Source: Bromus sterilis
Lineage: Eukaryota; Streptophyta; Magnoliopsida; Poales; Poaceae
Direction of reading: 5' to 3'
Length of the DNA stretch: 64,000 bases
NCBI GenBank assembly: GCA_950022295.1
Contig: OX465598.1
Span: forward strand, 340,579,324-340,643,323
Numbering within the stretch: position 1 is the first letter of the stretch; each line of letters opens with the position of its first letter. A model generated the notes under the pieces. It did not search any database. It was not told the origin of the DNA and was given only the letters and a program-made list of their open reading frames with translations. The position numbers were made by a program, and so were the translations under genes. Of the stretch, positions 35,759-47,558 are shown one piece after another.

Positions 35759-37117
35759 TGATAACCCACAACTGCAGGGGATCGAGATAGTCTTCGCGGG
35801 TAAGAATAACCCAATTTATTGATTCGACTCAAGGGGAGCCAAAGAATATCCACAAGCTTTAACAGTGGAGTTGTCAATTCCACCGCACCTGAGATACACT
35901 TACTTGCAACAAGATATTAATAGCAACTGCGATATGGAAGTGATGATAGCAACGGTAATAGTGGAACAGCGAAAGTAAACAACTAGTAACCAGCAGAATT
36001 AAAAACATTGTAGGCTAGGGAGATGGATGGTTGGGCGCTGCATGGATAAGACACATCATGTATTTAACTTGGGGCAAGGCACACAGAAAAGCAATGATCA
36101 TCTAGGCATAAATCAAACATCAGGCATGTATCCCATAGGTAGTTGTATGTGCTTGCAATAAGAACTTGCACAACATCTTTTCTCCTACCATCCCGCTACA
36201 AACGGGGCCAAAAGGAACTTATGGAGATTAAGGTGCTCCTGTCAAAGAGCACCGGAACAAAGCATTAACAATCAATGGATACATGGAATCCTCAAATTAT
36301 AGTCTATCGCCTTTGGTGTCCCAAGCTGTCACCTTTGGGATCGCCGGTTTCGGACTATAACAGGTGCAAACAACTGATAGATAGGATCAAGAACACAAAT
36401 ATATTCATGAAAACACAAAGGGTTCAGATCTGAAATCATGGCACTCGGGCCCAAAGTGACAAGCATTAAGAGCAACAAGTTGAAGCAAAGATGATAAACA
36501 CCAATCTAGATGATAGGCAACATGCCCCCAACAATCTGATAAAATATTACATGATCTAACTCATCCAATCCCTACCATCCCCTTTGCCTACAGCAAGGAA
36601 TTACTCACACATGGATGGAGAAGTCATGGAGGGAGGATGGAGTGGTGATGATGATGACGATGGCGATGATATCCCCTCACCGGAGGCCAAAACAACCTCC
36701 AGATTAGCCCTCCTGGAGAAGAACAGAGGGTGGTGGCGGCTCCGCGACGTGGATTGGAAAAATGACTTCTGTTTCGGGGTTTCTCCATCACGGGAATAAA
36801 TAGGAGTCTTGGTAGGGCACCAGAGGAGGAGGGAGGCGCCCAGGCGGCCAGAGGGCGCGGCCCCACCCCTGGCCGCGCCAGCAGGGCGCCTGGGGGCCCC
36901 TTGGCTGCCCTCTGGCCCCCCTTCTGGCTCCGGACTCCTTCGGGTGCGTGGATTTTCTGGGAATTTTCTAAGATGTCAAAAAATCCATTTTCCTGCACAC
37001 AATAAAACCATACAGACAGCTCTGCTGAAAATAGCGTTAGTCCGGGTTAGTTTCGTCCAAATCATGCAAGAATGAGGGCAAAACAATAGCAAAAGTGTTT
37101 GGAAAAGTAGATACGTT
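35759..37117 (-). repeat. 3' LTR of element D, main part
   Basis: It matches 51987-53335 almost base for base. A minus-strand TATA-like TATTTATT is at 36802-36795. Element C inserted 12 bp from its minus-strand start; the remaining 12 bp are at 45489-45500. Total length without C is 1371 bp. Confidence 0.9.
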
Positions 37118-38755
37118 TGATACGTCCCAAACGTATCTATAATTTCTTCTTGCTCCATGCATGTTTTGTGTGACTTTGCCATGTTTTGCTTGAACTTTCA
37201 TACACTTTTGAACCTATTTGGACTAACCTATTAACTCAGTGCACCCAGTTGCCAGTTTCTGTTTTCTGCTGTTTTTGTATTTCAGGTTTTCCGGCCATTA
37301 AAAGTGCTCCAAAAATTTCGGGAAAATATATAAAAAATCAGCGCAAGAGAAGCTTCCGGAATCACCAAGAGAGGGAAGGGGGCCACCACCAAGTAGCCAG
37401 GCGGGCAGGTGGCGCGGCCCCACCCTGGGCCGCGCCAGGGACCCTCCTGACTGCCTCATGGGTCCCCTCAACGGGCCCCTTCGCCTATATTTACCCCTCG
37501 GGGTGGAAACCCCTAATACGGACTCCTCTTTCGCGATATCGCCTCTGTTCCGCCTCCGTCGCCTTTTCTAGATCGGGGCTGCCTGGAGAAGTTGCTCCGG
37601 CACCCTGCCGGGAGAAGCTACCCCCTCCGAGAGACCCTACATAGCCATGGACGCCTCCCGTATGTACCGTGACTAGTTTCCCTTGGACCATGGGTCCGTG
37701 ACTAGTAGCTATGTGATCTATCTCTCCCCATTTTGTGCTTCAACTTTCAAGTCCTCGTGAGTTGCCTCACATGATCGAGGCATCTATGTAATTTCTGCTG
37801 TTGCTATGCTGAGTTTGTTGGGATCTGATGGATTATGAGACTATGTTCAGATTGTGATGAGTAATATATTTGGTTATTCTCTTTTATATTTTGTTCTTGA
37901 GTAAATTCTTGCATGTTCTCCATTGCGGTATTTGCTTTGGCCAAGTAATTTATTTGCAACTCCAAGAGAGAGTGTTATGCTCGATTGTGGGTTCAGCCCC
38001 TTGTTGTCTAGCTTGAGTGACAGAAACATGAGACTAGGGGATGTGATGTTCCACCAGGGATAAAACAACGGTGCTTGTACCTGCGGGTGCAAGGATTGTT
38101 TACTTTACGCAAAGTTCTTTTAATGCAGTTGTGTGTTGCTTTGAGTTTACACTTTGGGTGGGATTCGCAACTTAATACCAGCGAGATGTTCTGGATAGAT
38201 ATCTCAAGGTGGATGATTCGTGGTAGATGCAGATGGATTTTGGTCTACTTACCTTGGCGTACTGCCCATTGCTTTTGAGCCCTTCCTTTCTTTGCAGCAT
38301 AGTTAGCATTGCAGTGCCTTCATAATCCTGTCAATTGCCCAACTATGATTTGTTTACCTCGCGAGCACTTTTATCGTCTTTTGGGAGAGAGACATCACTA
38401 GTGAAAATCACGGGACCTTGGTCCATCTTCACATTATTGTTCACACCCTCAATTTACTTTCAGCTTTTACTTTCCTTTGCACCTTTTATCTCTTGCGTTG
38501 ATCCTTTGTAAACGACAAGGCCGGAGGAATTGACAACTCCTCTGTACTCGTTGGGAGCAAAGTTATTTGTTGTTGTGTGCAGGTCCACGACAACACCCTA
38601 GTCAGGAAGCAATTTCTGGCGACGTTGCCACCTACTTGTATCTCCTGAGTCCTACTGGTTCGATAACCTTGGTATCTTCACCGAGGGAAACTTGCTGCTG
38701 CACTGCATCTCAAACCTTCCACTTGGGGTAACCAACGAGGGGCGAGAAGCCATCA
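37118..38755 (+). repeat. 5' LTR of element C
   Basis: Starts TGATACGTCCCAAACG and ends GAAGCCATCA. The TATA-like TATATTTA is at 37486-37493. Highly similar to 43847-45483 and to the LTRs of B. The first 20 bases contain the perfect 7-bp inverted repeat GATACGT/ACGTATC. Confidence 0.92.
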
Positions 38756-38765
38756 AGCAAATTTC

Positions 38766-38783
38766 TGGCGCCGTTGCCGGGGA
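38766..38783 (+). other. Primer-binding site of element C
   Basis: TGGCGCCGTTGCCGGGGA, Asp-tRNA type, ten bases after the LTR, as in element B. Confidence 0.9.
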
Positions 38784-38909
38784 CTCAAGTCTACAAGATA
38801 GGGGAGTTGCACACTATCTTTTACCTTTGCTTTTTAGTCTTGTTAGTTTACCTTTTAGTTTTTACTTTTGTGTCCCTAATCGAAAATACCAAAAATACCT
38901 GCTGCTACT

Positions 38910-40979
38910 ATGGGTTCCAATGAAAACACTAAGTTGTGTGACTTCACTAGTCACAACAACAGTGACTTTATCTGCACTCCTATTGCTCCACCTGCCACTT
39001 CAGCACCTTCTTATGAGATTAAACCTGCTCTGCTTAACCTTGTCATGAAAGATCAATTCTCAGGAGCAGGAGAAGATGTTGCCTTGCACCTAAACAACTT
39101 TATCGAGCTCTGCGACATGCAGAAGTACAAGGAAGTGGATGGAGACATCGTCAAGCTGAATATTTTTCCTTTCTCTTTGAGAGGAAGAGCCAAGGAGTGG
39201 CTACAATCTTTGCCCAAGAACAGTATCGATTCTTGGAGTAAATGCAAAGATGCTTTTATAGGGAAGTACTATCCCCCTGCTAAAATTATTCAGTTGCGGA
39301 GTAACATTATGAATTTCAGGCAATTGGATAATGAACACGTTGCCCAGGCTTGGGAACGTATGAAGACGCTTGTCAAGAACTGCCCCACACATGGACTGAC
39401 TACCTGGATGGTTATCCAGACTTTTTATGCAGCCTTGAACTTCACCTCGCGGAACCTTTTAGATTCGTCCACGGGAGGAACTTTTATGTCAACCACGCTT
39501 GGTGCTGCCACAAAGCTACTTGATGAGATGATGCTGAACTACTCGCAATGGCACACCGAGAGATCTCCAACCGGTAAGAAGGTAAACTCTGTCGAGGAGA
39601 TCTCCTCTTCAAATGAAAAGGTTGACCTTATCATGTCTCTACTTACCAAGCAACCAGCTATTGATCCTCAAGATGTTCCTTTAAATTCTTTGGTTGCTCA
39701 GGAGCAAGTAGATGTTAATTTTGCCTTTAGAAACAACTTCAACAATAATGCTTATAGGAGCAACTTTGCTAGTAATCCTAGACCTTTCCCATCCAACAAC
39801 TATGGGAACAACACTTATCCTACCACCAGCAACTCCTACAGCCATAACTATAGGGAAAAAGACCTGCCCAGCTATGAGAAACTTGTAGAAATAGCAAAGG
39901 CCACCAAAAGCTATATGCACACTTAGTTTGAACAAAACAAGGCCTTTTCTAGACAATTAGATGAGCACTCCTCTATCCTGCAAAACATTAGCAAACAGCT
40001 TGAGAGCCTGAACGGTGACATTTCCAGTCTCCAAACTAGACTCACTGCCATCGAGACTTATGTTTCAAACATGTCTCATACCCAATCTACCTTGATAAAC
40101 CAAATGGCAGCTAAACCCGAAGTTGTACCCAAGGAAGAAGAGAGAGTTAAGAGCCTTCCTACCTACCACACAGTAGCTACTATCCAAGTAGTTGAGGATG
40201 TCCAAATTGTTAGCACCCATCACACCCCTAGTCCCACTGGACCTATCAATGGTGATGCTACCACCTCAACCTTAGAAGAGGAAACCTCTATGAACGTAGA
40301 GGCTTTCAAACAAGTGAGCTTAAATGATATCACTACCTCCTTCATAGATAGTAGTGACCTAGACTTTGACAACTGCACTTTACCTGAAGTTATTGGTTTC
40401 CTACACAAGATGTCTAGAGACCCCCACACTAGCACACTTAATATTGCCTTCACAGAGCATATCACCAATGCTCTAATCAAAGTTAGGGAGGAGAAGCTTA
40501 GACTAGAAGCCTCCATAACTAGGAAGCTAGAAGATGGTTGGGATCCTATGATAAAAAATAAATTGAATAACTTCTCTTGTTATGCTCTTTGTGATGTTGG
40601 AGCAAGTACCTCTGTTATGCCCAAAAGAATGTATGATATGCTTGAATTGAAACCTTTTGATCCCTGTTCTTTTGGTGTTCGTCTTGTTGATTCTTCCGTA
40701 AAGAAACCTTTGGGGAAGATCGACGATGTTCTTATCATTGTCAATGACAATTATGTTCCCGTTGATTTTACTGTTATGGACATTGAATGTGAACCTTCTT
40801 GTCCAATTATTTTGGGACGTCCTTTTCTTCGCACAGTTGGTGCTATCATTGACATGAAAGAGGGAACTATCAAATTCCAATTCCCTCTCAAGAAAGGGAT
40901 GAAACATTTCCCTAGGAAAAATATTAAGTTACCTTTTGAGTCCGTCACACGGGCTAGTTATTCTCTTGAAAAGACTTGA
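38910..40979 (+). CDS. Gag-protease polyprotein of element C, interrupted by one in-frame TAG
   Basis: The ATG at 38910 opens 338 codons of Gag. The retrotransposon Gag core spans about residues 45-200, with the LNIFPFSLRGRAKEWLQSLP and WSKCKDAFIGKYYP motifs, and is followed by an Asn-rich tail. A TAG (39924-39926) then interrupts. The same frame stays open for 351 more codons: a coiled-coil-like stretch (SKQLESLNGDISSLQTRL), a Ser/Thr/Pro linker and a retropepsin with CDVGASTSVMP (Asp codon 40593) and CPIILGRPFLRTVGAIID near the end. Stop at 40979. No frameshift is visible over 2 kb. The TAG may be a simple nonsense change or a read-through point. No CCHC knuckle, reverse transcriptase or integrase. 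Confidence 0.85.
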
Positions 40980-43832
40980 TCTTCTGCTTTAAGCCTAGCT
41001 AATGGCTCTAAAGAAGCGCTTTCGGGAGGCAGCCCGCAACGAATTTAGGTTTTTATTTTTGCTTTTGTTCTGTTCTTAGTGGTCTTGATGATTGTTCTAC
41101 TGTAGCAACATCATTGTATCTTTACTTTTCAAGCTTTGTGCCAAGTTTAGCTTCATACGACAAGGGAAGTGAAAGTTGTGACATGCTGTCCAGAAAACAG
41201 ATTCTGTCCTCGTGACTAGAAAAATCAGACAAAAATCCCAGTTCGTCTTTTTGAACTGAAATTTTTACACAGCATGCTCTATACAATTACGAAACTTCCG
41301 TATGTTCTGAGTTTTTTTATTTGAGTTGCAGAAGTACCCCTAAAAATTCATTTCTATCTGCTGTTCTGTTTTTCACAGATTCTGCCACGTTTTGTCTCTC
41401 TTCACTTTTGCAAATCTTAAGCTTGCTTTTTCTTTGCAAAAAAACTTTTGGCAATCTTGGGAAACAGTAGCTCTTCCTGGAAATATTTATTTGCAATAGA
41501 GGAAAATTATTTTATTAGGGTACTAACCTCTCTAATCAGCCTACAATGAGTTATGTATGAAGGGAGTTTTCAAGTGCGCGATGCAGGATGATGAAAGAAG
41601 ATTCAGGAGGGTCAAACGCTCAAGCTTGGGGATGCCCATGTGCACCCCCAATACATATTCAAGGAGACTCAAGCGTCTAAGCTTGGGTATGCCCCCGTGC
41701 ATCCCCTTCTTCATCAACAATTATCAGTTTGTCGCTCGTTGCACTATATTTTTATCACTTCATGCGTTATGTGCTTTGCTTGGAGCGTCTCGCTCTTTAC
41801 TTTTCTAGGTTTGTTTTGCTTTCTTTGCTGTAGTAACAAGTTAGACCCCCACTTACTCTTTTGTGTGGGAGAGATTCACGCTCCGCTTGAACTAGAACTC
41901 CTCATAGGATTTGCATGCTTATTCTTTTAGCTGTGAGCTGTTCTTTTTCTTTTCTTAGCTGTTGTTTTGTTTAGTTGTAGTGCTTTAGTTTTTCTAGAGC
42001 TTTTATTTTATCTTAGGTTGAACTTTCTATAGGTTGCATGTTTTATCTTGTTAGAGAGTTTGCCTGTTGCACTGAGTTCTGTGTCTTGACTGAAAGTAGG
42101 TAGTTAAAGTTGTTGTTCTCTTTGTAGTAGTAACTTGCGATAGTTTTGAGGTATTGACTAGAGTAATGTTTGAACTTTTGGTGTCAAGAGCTCTTGCCTA
42201 TTAGTGATAGATGTCGTATTTTGGGCAATCCGTGTGTTTTTCGAAAACCAAAAAACCCCTGTTGAGAACTCTACCTACTAGATGGATCACTAACCTTTGG
42301 AGGGTTCGAATATTAGAGTACACTCACGTACCATGAGTCGAGTATGCGCAAGGATAACCAAACCCCCATACACTCCTCCTTGGGGTACCTGTCTCTTTGT
42401 GAACCTCCTGATTATATTGAGAGTTACCGATAATAAGTGCATGAGTTCTTCGGACTAATGTGAGTATTCGAAAGTTGACACTTCCACCCACCTATACTTT
42501 TTCTAGCCTCTTCGGTACCGTGCATTGCCCTTTCTCACCTCGAGAGTTGGCGCATACTTCGCCGGTGCATCCAAACCCTTGGAACGATACGCTCTGTCAT
42601 CATAAGCCTCCTTATATGTTTCCTCAAAACAGCCACCATACCTACCTACAAGGCATTTCCATAGCCTTTCCGAGATATATTGCCATGCAACATCCACCTT
42701 CTCATGACTTGATCTTCATGTCATACATGCTAATTGCTTGATCGATGAGCCACATGCTAGTTGGGCCTTTCCCTAATCATTGCTACATGACGCGCTAGTA
42801 TCATTGCATATCCTGCTATCCTGTCAGAAGCATACATTTGCATCATGATAGTTACATTTTCTTTATGTGAGTACCTTTGTAAAGTGTGAAAGATCTCCTA
42901 TATTTTGTAAAATATAGAGTATTGACCCTAAAGTGAGGAAAAGATCCCAAAGAGGACAAATGAGAGTTCAATAGAAAGAGCCATTGAGGCCACCAAAAAA
43001 ATAAAAAAAGAGAAAAGAGAAAAAAATAAAAAGAGAGAAGGGGGCATACTACTATTCCTTTTGAGAGATCCACACTAGTACTTCATCTCCTATCCCTTGT
43101 ACTCCATAGAGATCATCATCATGCATATAGCTATGTGGGGACCCTTCACACTATAGAACTTGGCTTGTATATTCCAATGATGAGCCTCCTCAAACGAGCT
43201 CTAGGTCTTCTTGAGCAAGCAAGTTAGATGCACCCCCACTAGTTCCCATGGAGAGCTTTTAGCTCACATGTGCATCCATTGTATGGCAATCCCTACTCCT
43301 CACATCATATCTATCATATGGCCTTCTCTCGCCTATGATTGTCCTCATTGATGTGAGCCTTTCACACCTTTTTTGTCTTCCTCCTCCACCTTCGTTCTGT
43401 TTCGCCTTTTAGGTGTCAACTTTCTTGCTCACGCTCATCCATTGCAAGAGTGCTCAAAATATAGAAAGGGAGTGGATCAGTTTGACTTGTACCTGGCTAG
43501 TGGCCTGGGGATGAGTCCAGATAAGAATCCAAAGGAGACCAAGTGTGAAACTTTAGTAGATAGTTGTTCTCAACAACCTTATTTTTTCTCTCGTATTTCC
43601 CTATCCCTTGCTTGCACGTAAACACCATCTGGAGACATTCGAGTCACGGACAGCGAGAGCTCTTGCACCTTTTGTTGCTTGTGTCAATGCTAATATAGAC
43701 TCTTGCTTGTTAAGACTTGAATTGAATTGCATGCTTTGATTGCTTTACTTAAAAGTCCTTTTATGGTTGTGTGGCATGTCATCACTGAAATTATGCTTGT
43801 TATCATTTACAACTCGAGGACGAGCAGGAATT
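40980..43832 (+). other. 3' non-coding region of element C
   Basis: About 2.85 kb homologous to 29349-32354 of element B. No gene is credible. It contains the duplicated polypurine-like motif (41622-41634 and 41679-41691, the second with one mismatch) and an A-rich tract near 42995-43035. At 42417-42428 it preserves the empty site of the SINE found in B. Confidence 0.8.
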
Positions 43833-43846
43833 AAGCTTGGGGATGT
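43833..43846 (+). other. Terminal polypurine tract of element C
   Basis: AAGCTTGGGGATGT directly precedes the 3' LTR start TGATACGTCC at 43847. Confidence 0.85.
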
Positions 43847-45483
43847 TGATACGTCCCAAACGTATCAATAATTTCTTCTTGCTCCATGCATGTTTTGTGT
43901 GACTTTGCCATGTTTTGCTTGAACTTTCATACACTTTTGAACCTATTTGGACTAACCTATTAACTCAGTGCACCCAGTTGTCAGTTTCTGTTTTCTGCTG
44001 TTTTTGTATTTCAGGTTTTCTGGCCATTAAAAGTGCTCCAAAAATTCCGGGAAAAATATATAAAAAATCACCGCAACAGAAGCTTCCGGAATCACCAAGA
44101 GAGTGAAGAGGGCCACCACCAGGCAGCCAAGAGGGCAGGTGGCGCGGCCCCACCCTGGGTCGCGCCAGGGACCCTCCCGATTGCCTCGTGGGTCCCCTTG
44201 ACGCCCGCCTACGCCTATATTTACCCCTCGGGGTGGAAACCCCTAATACGGACTCCTTTTCGTGATCTCGCCTCTGTTCCGCCGCCGCCGCCGTTTCTAG
44301 ATCGGGGCTTCCTGGAGAAGCTGCTCCGGCACCCTGCCGGGAGAAGCTACCCCCTCCGAGAGACCCTCCATAGCCATGGACGCCTCCCGTATGTACCATG
44401 AGTAGTTTCCCTTGGACCATGGGTCCGTGACCAGTAGCTATGTGATCTATCTCTCCCCCTTTTGTGCTTCCACTTTCGAGTCCTCCTGAGCTGCCTCACA
44501 TGATCGAGACATCTATGTAATTTCTGCTTGCTATGCTGAGTTTGTTGGGATCTGATGGATTATGAAACTATGTTCATATTGTTATGAGTAATATAGTTGG
44601 TTCTTCTCTTTTATATTTTGTTCTTGAGTAAATTTTTGCATGTTCTCCGTTGCGGTATTTGCTTTGGCCAAGTATTTTGTTTGCAACTCCAAGAGAGAGC
44701 GTTATGCTCGATTGTGGGTTCAGCCCCTTGATGTCTAGCTTGAGTGACAGAAACATGAGACTAGGGGATGTGTTGTTGCCACCAGGGATAAAACAATGGT
44801 GCTTGTACCTGCGGGTGCAAGGATTGTTTACTTTACGCAAAGTTCTTTTAATGCAGTTGTCTATTGCTTTGAGTTTACACTTTAGGTGGGATTCGCAACT
44901 TAATACCAGCGAGATGTTCTGGATAGATATCTCAAGGTGGATGATTCGTAGTAGATGCAGATGGATTTCGTTCTACTTACCTTGGCGTACTGCCCATTGC
45001 TTTTGAGCCCTTCCTTTCTTTGCAGCATAGTTAGCATTGCGGTGCCTTCATAATCCTGTCAATTCCCCAACTATGATTTGTTTACCTCGCTAGCACTTTT
45101 ATCGTCTTTTGGGAGAGAGACATCACTAGTGAAAATCACGGGACCCTGGTCCATCTTCACATTATTGTTCACACCCTCAATTTACTTTCAGCTTTTACTT
45201 TCCTTTGCACCTTTTATCTCTTGCGTTGATCCTTTGTAAACGACAAGGCCGGAGGAATTGACAACTCCTCTATACTCGTTGGGAGAAAAGTTATTTGTTG
45301 CTGTGTGCAGGTCCACGACAACACCCTAGTCAGGAAGCAATTTCTGGCGACGTTTCCACCTACTTGTCTCTCCTGAGTCCTACTGGTTCGATAACCTTGG
45401 TATCTTCACCGAGGGAAACTTGCTGCTGCACTGCATCTCAAACCTTCCACTTGGGGTAACCAACGAGGGGCGAGAAGCCATCA
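43847..45483 (+). repeat. 3' LTR of element C
   Basis: 1637 bp, ends GAAGCCATCA, followed by the target duplication ACGTT and then the last 12 bp of the LTR of element D. TATA-like motif at 44216-44223. Confidence 0.92.
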
Positions 45484-45488
45484 ACGTT

Positions 45489-45500
45489 TGAGACATATCA
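45489..45500 (-). repeat. Terminal 12 bp of the 3' LTR of element D
   Basis: TGAGACATATCA completes the LTR interrupted at 37117; the right LTR has TGAGACGTATCA in the same place. The purine-rich minus-strand TAAGCTTGGGGAGT at 45514-45501 is the polypurine tract of D. Confidence 0.85.
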
Positions 45501-45514
45501 ACTCCCCAAGCTTA

Positions 45515-47558
45515 GCATATTGCTTGTCCTCAAGAAATTCAGTACAACGGACTAAACGCGACAAAGAAAACTTTGACAAACTCTTTTGGTTCAATAGATG
45601 TATATAAGCATGTACTACGAAAAGAATTTAGCAAGTATCAAAACAATGCTATGAGGACAATGCCCGAAGCAATCCTTCTTTCAAGTGCTCAATCACAAAC
45701 AACTAAAAGAAAATAATAATAAGCTACTTAAAATCAAGACAAGACTACAATGCACAAAGCTTGAACATACTAGAGTGGTATTTCGCTAGCCTCCATGGGT
45801 GAAGAAAAACATAAATGCAGAAACTCCTCCGGAGTTTTAAAGGATACTAGAACTAAAACTTCAGAATAAATGATACCACAATCGTGCAAAAGACAATGTA
45901 GTACTTTGGGACAATGCACATTACACTCAGAATGACAATTATGCTCTCCTAGTTGGTGCTTTGAAGAAAGAAGGTGGAGACTCTCGAACCGTGGAGTTTG
46001 ATGGAAAGGTTGAAAACCCATGGATGGAAGCAAAGACTAAACTTGTACCATAGCTCTTGGTTTTGAACTCAGAGATAAAAAAAAGGCGTTTTGAGAGGTG
46101 CATGCTTTGTCAACGAATGCTAGTAGACAACTCAATCACCTCTTACGCTAGACATGTTTCGAGGAACGGCTCCCAAGATGGAGACGATCACATCCCCTTA
46201 ATCTCCTTTGTTTATCACTGCCAAAGTTTTCTGATTTCTCATAGACAAAGCGTGAAGGAGGGTTTGTTGGTTGTGATTATCTTATGTGAGCTGGGCGCAC
46301 TCATGCCAGTCCCTCCTCGTATTAGGGGTTTGCAGATTAGACATGCAATCCCGGAATAAAACATGTCTAACATAAGACGGTCATGAATTACCTACTACTT
46401 CCTCATGAGCTAAACAGAGGCACAAAACAGGAGTGCTTTTGAATAATTTCGATATGGGACAAGAAAGTCTTTGTTAGGATGGCCGGTAAATACCACATAG
46501 GAAGGTATGGTGGACTCATATGGAAAAACTGGTTTCAAGGATTTTGGATGCACAAGCAGAAATCCGCTTAGTGCGAGCGAAGGCTAGCAAAAGACTGGGA
46601 AGTGACCAACTAGAGAGCAATAAAAGTCATAATCATGAAGAGCGACAAAGTAACATTGAATTGGGCATGAAAATGATACAACTATTCTGAAATTCAAAGA
46701 TCATCAAGGCATAGTAGACTTTTCAGTCATAAACATGTGTAAGCATGTGCCAAGTCAACCCAAGAATTCTCCTGAGGGAAATACCACTTCAGTATACCAA
46801 ACCATGAACAATGCAATGCATGTAAATCATTTCAACAACACATTATGTACTCTAGCTATTTGGGATTAGCCACAAGGAAAGCATGAACCACTGGGAAATC
46901 ATTGTAAACATAGCACTATGTCGCTACAAGCTGGTCTCTAAATCATAAGTACAAGCATATGTACAAAAGTAGAAACAAGAAGAGTTCATACCGGTTTTCC
47001 TTGTTGCATCCCTTTCGTCGATCTTCGTCATTACTGCCTTGTCACTTGCACGATTGAACGTAGGAAATATATATCAAGTGCAAATGCCATCACGGACTCG
47101 AGATGAACTCTGCAACAAAGCAAACTAAAGAGAGAAAAGAACATATTTTTGGATTTTTTCAAAGATTTAGCGAAAGAAAAAAGAAAAGAGAAATCTTTTT
47201 GTTGTTTTTGCAAAATAAAAGAACAAAAAAGAACGGGCAAAAACTTCGAAAAGATCAAAGCAAACAAAATAAAAACGGATAATACAATGGAAAGGTGAGA
47301 AGGGCACGTACTCCCCCAAGCTTAGGCTTTTGGCCTAAGTTGGTAGCAGCTACTGCCCCTAGGAGCCTCCTGCTCCGGGGTAAGGGTAAGTCCAAGGGTC
47401 GTATGATCCTTCAGGTGCGTACACCGAAGTCCTCCGGTCCTCCCATGAGGAAGGTCATGCGCTCCAAGCGGAAGAAGACCCCTCGGCATGCTCGGTGAAG
47501 GTCTCTCCCTGGAAAGGTGTGAAGTCACCATGCTCCTCCTCATCGGGCACAACCCCCT
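45515..47558 (-). other. 3' non-coding region of element D
   Basis: About 2 kb with no credible gene on either strand. A second polypurine-like motif (TAAGCTTGGGGGA on minus, 47324-47312) lies just downstream of the ORF at 48632-47559. An A/T-rich stretch covers 47110-47280. Confidence 0.7.

Larger units (their letters stand above)
37118..45483 (+). mobile_element. Athila-like non-autonomous LTR retrotransposon C
   Basis: 8366 bp, LTRs 37118-38755 (1638 bp) and 43847-45483 (1637 bp), primer site TGGCGCCGTTGCCGGGGA at 38766-38783, polypurine tract at 43833-43846. Flanked by the 5-bp duplication ACGTT (37113-37117 and 45484-45488). It encodes gag and a retropepsin only. It is the youngest layer of this part of the stack, as it interrupts the LTR of D, which itself interrupts the CACTA. 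Confidence 0.92.

Noticed and set aside
35514..35883. Pro/Ser-rich minus-strand frames near the edge of element D
   Set aside because: They come from a purine tract (CT-rich on the minus strand), change character at the LTR border and match no family.
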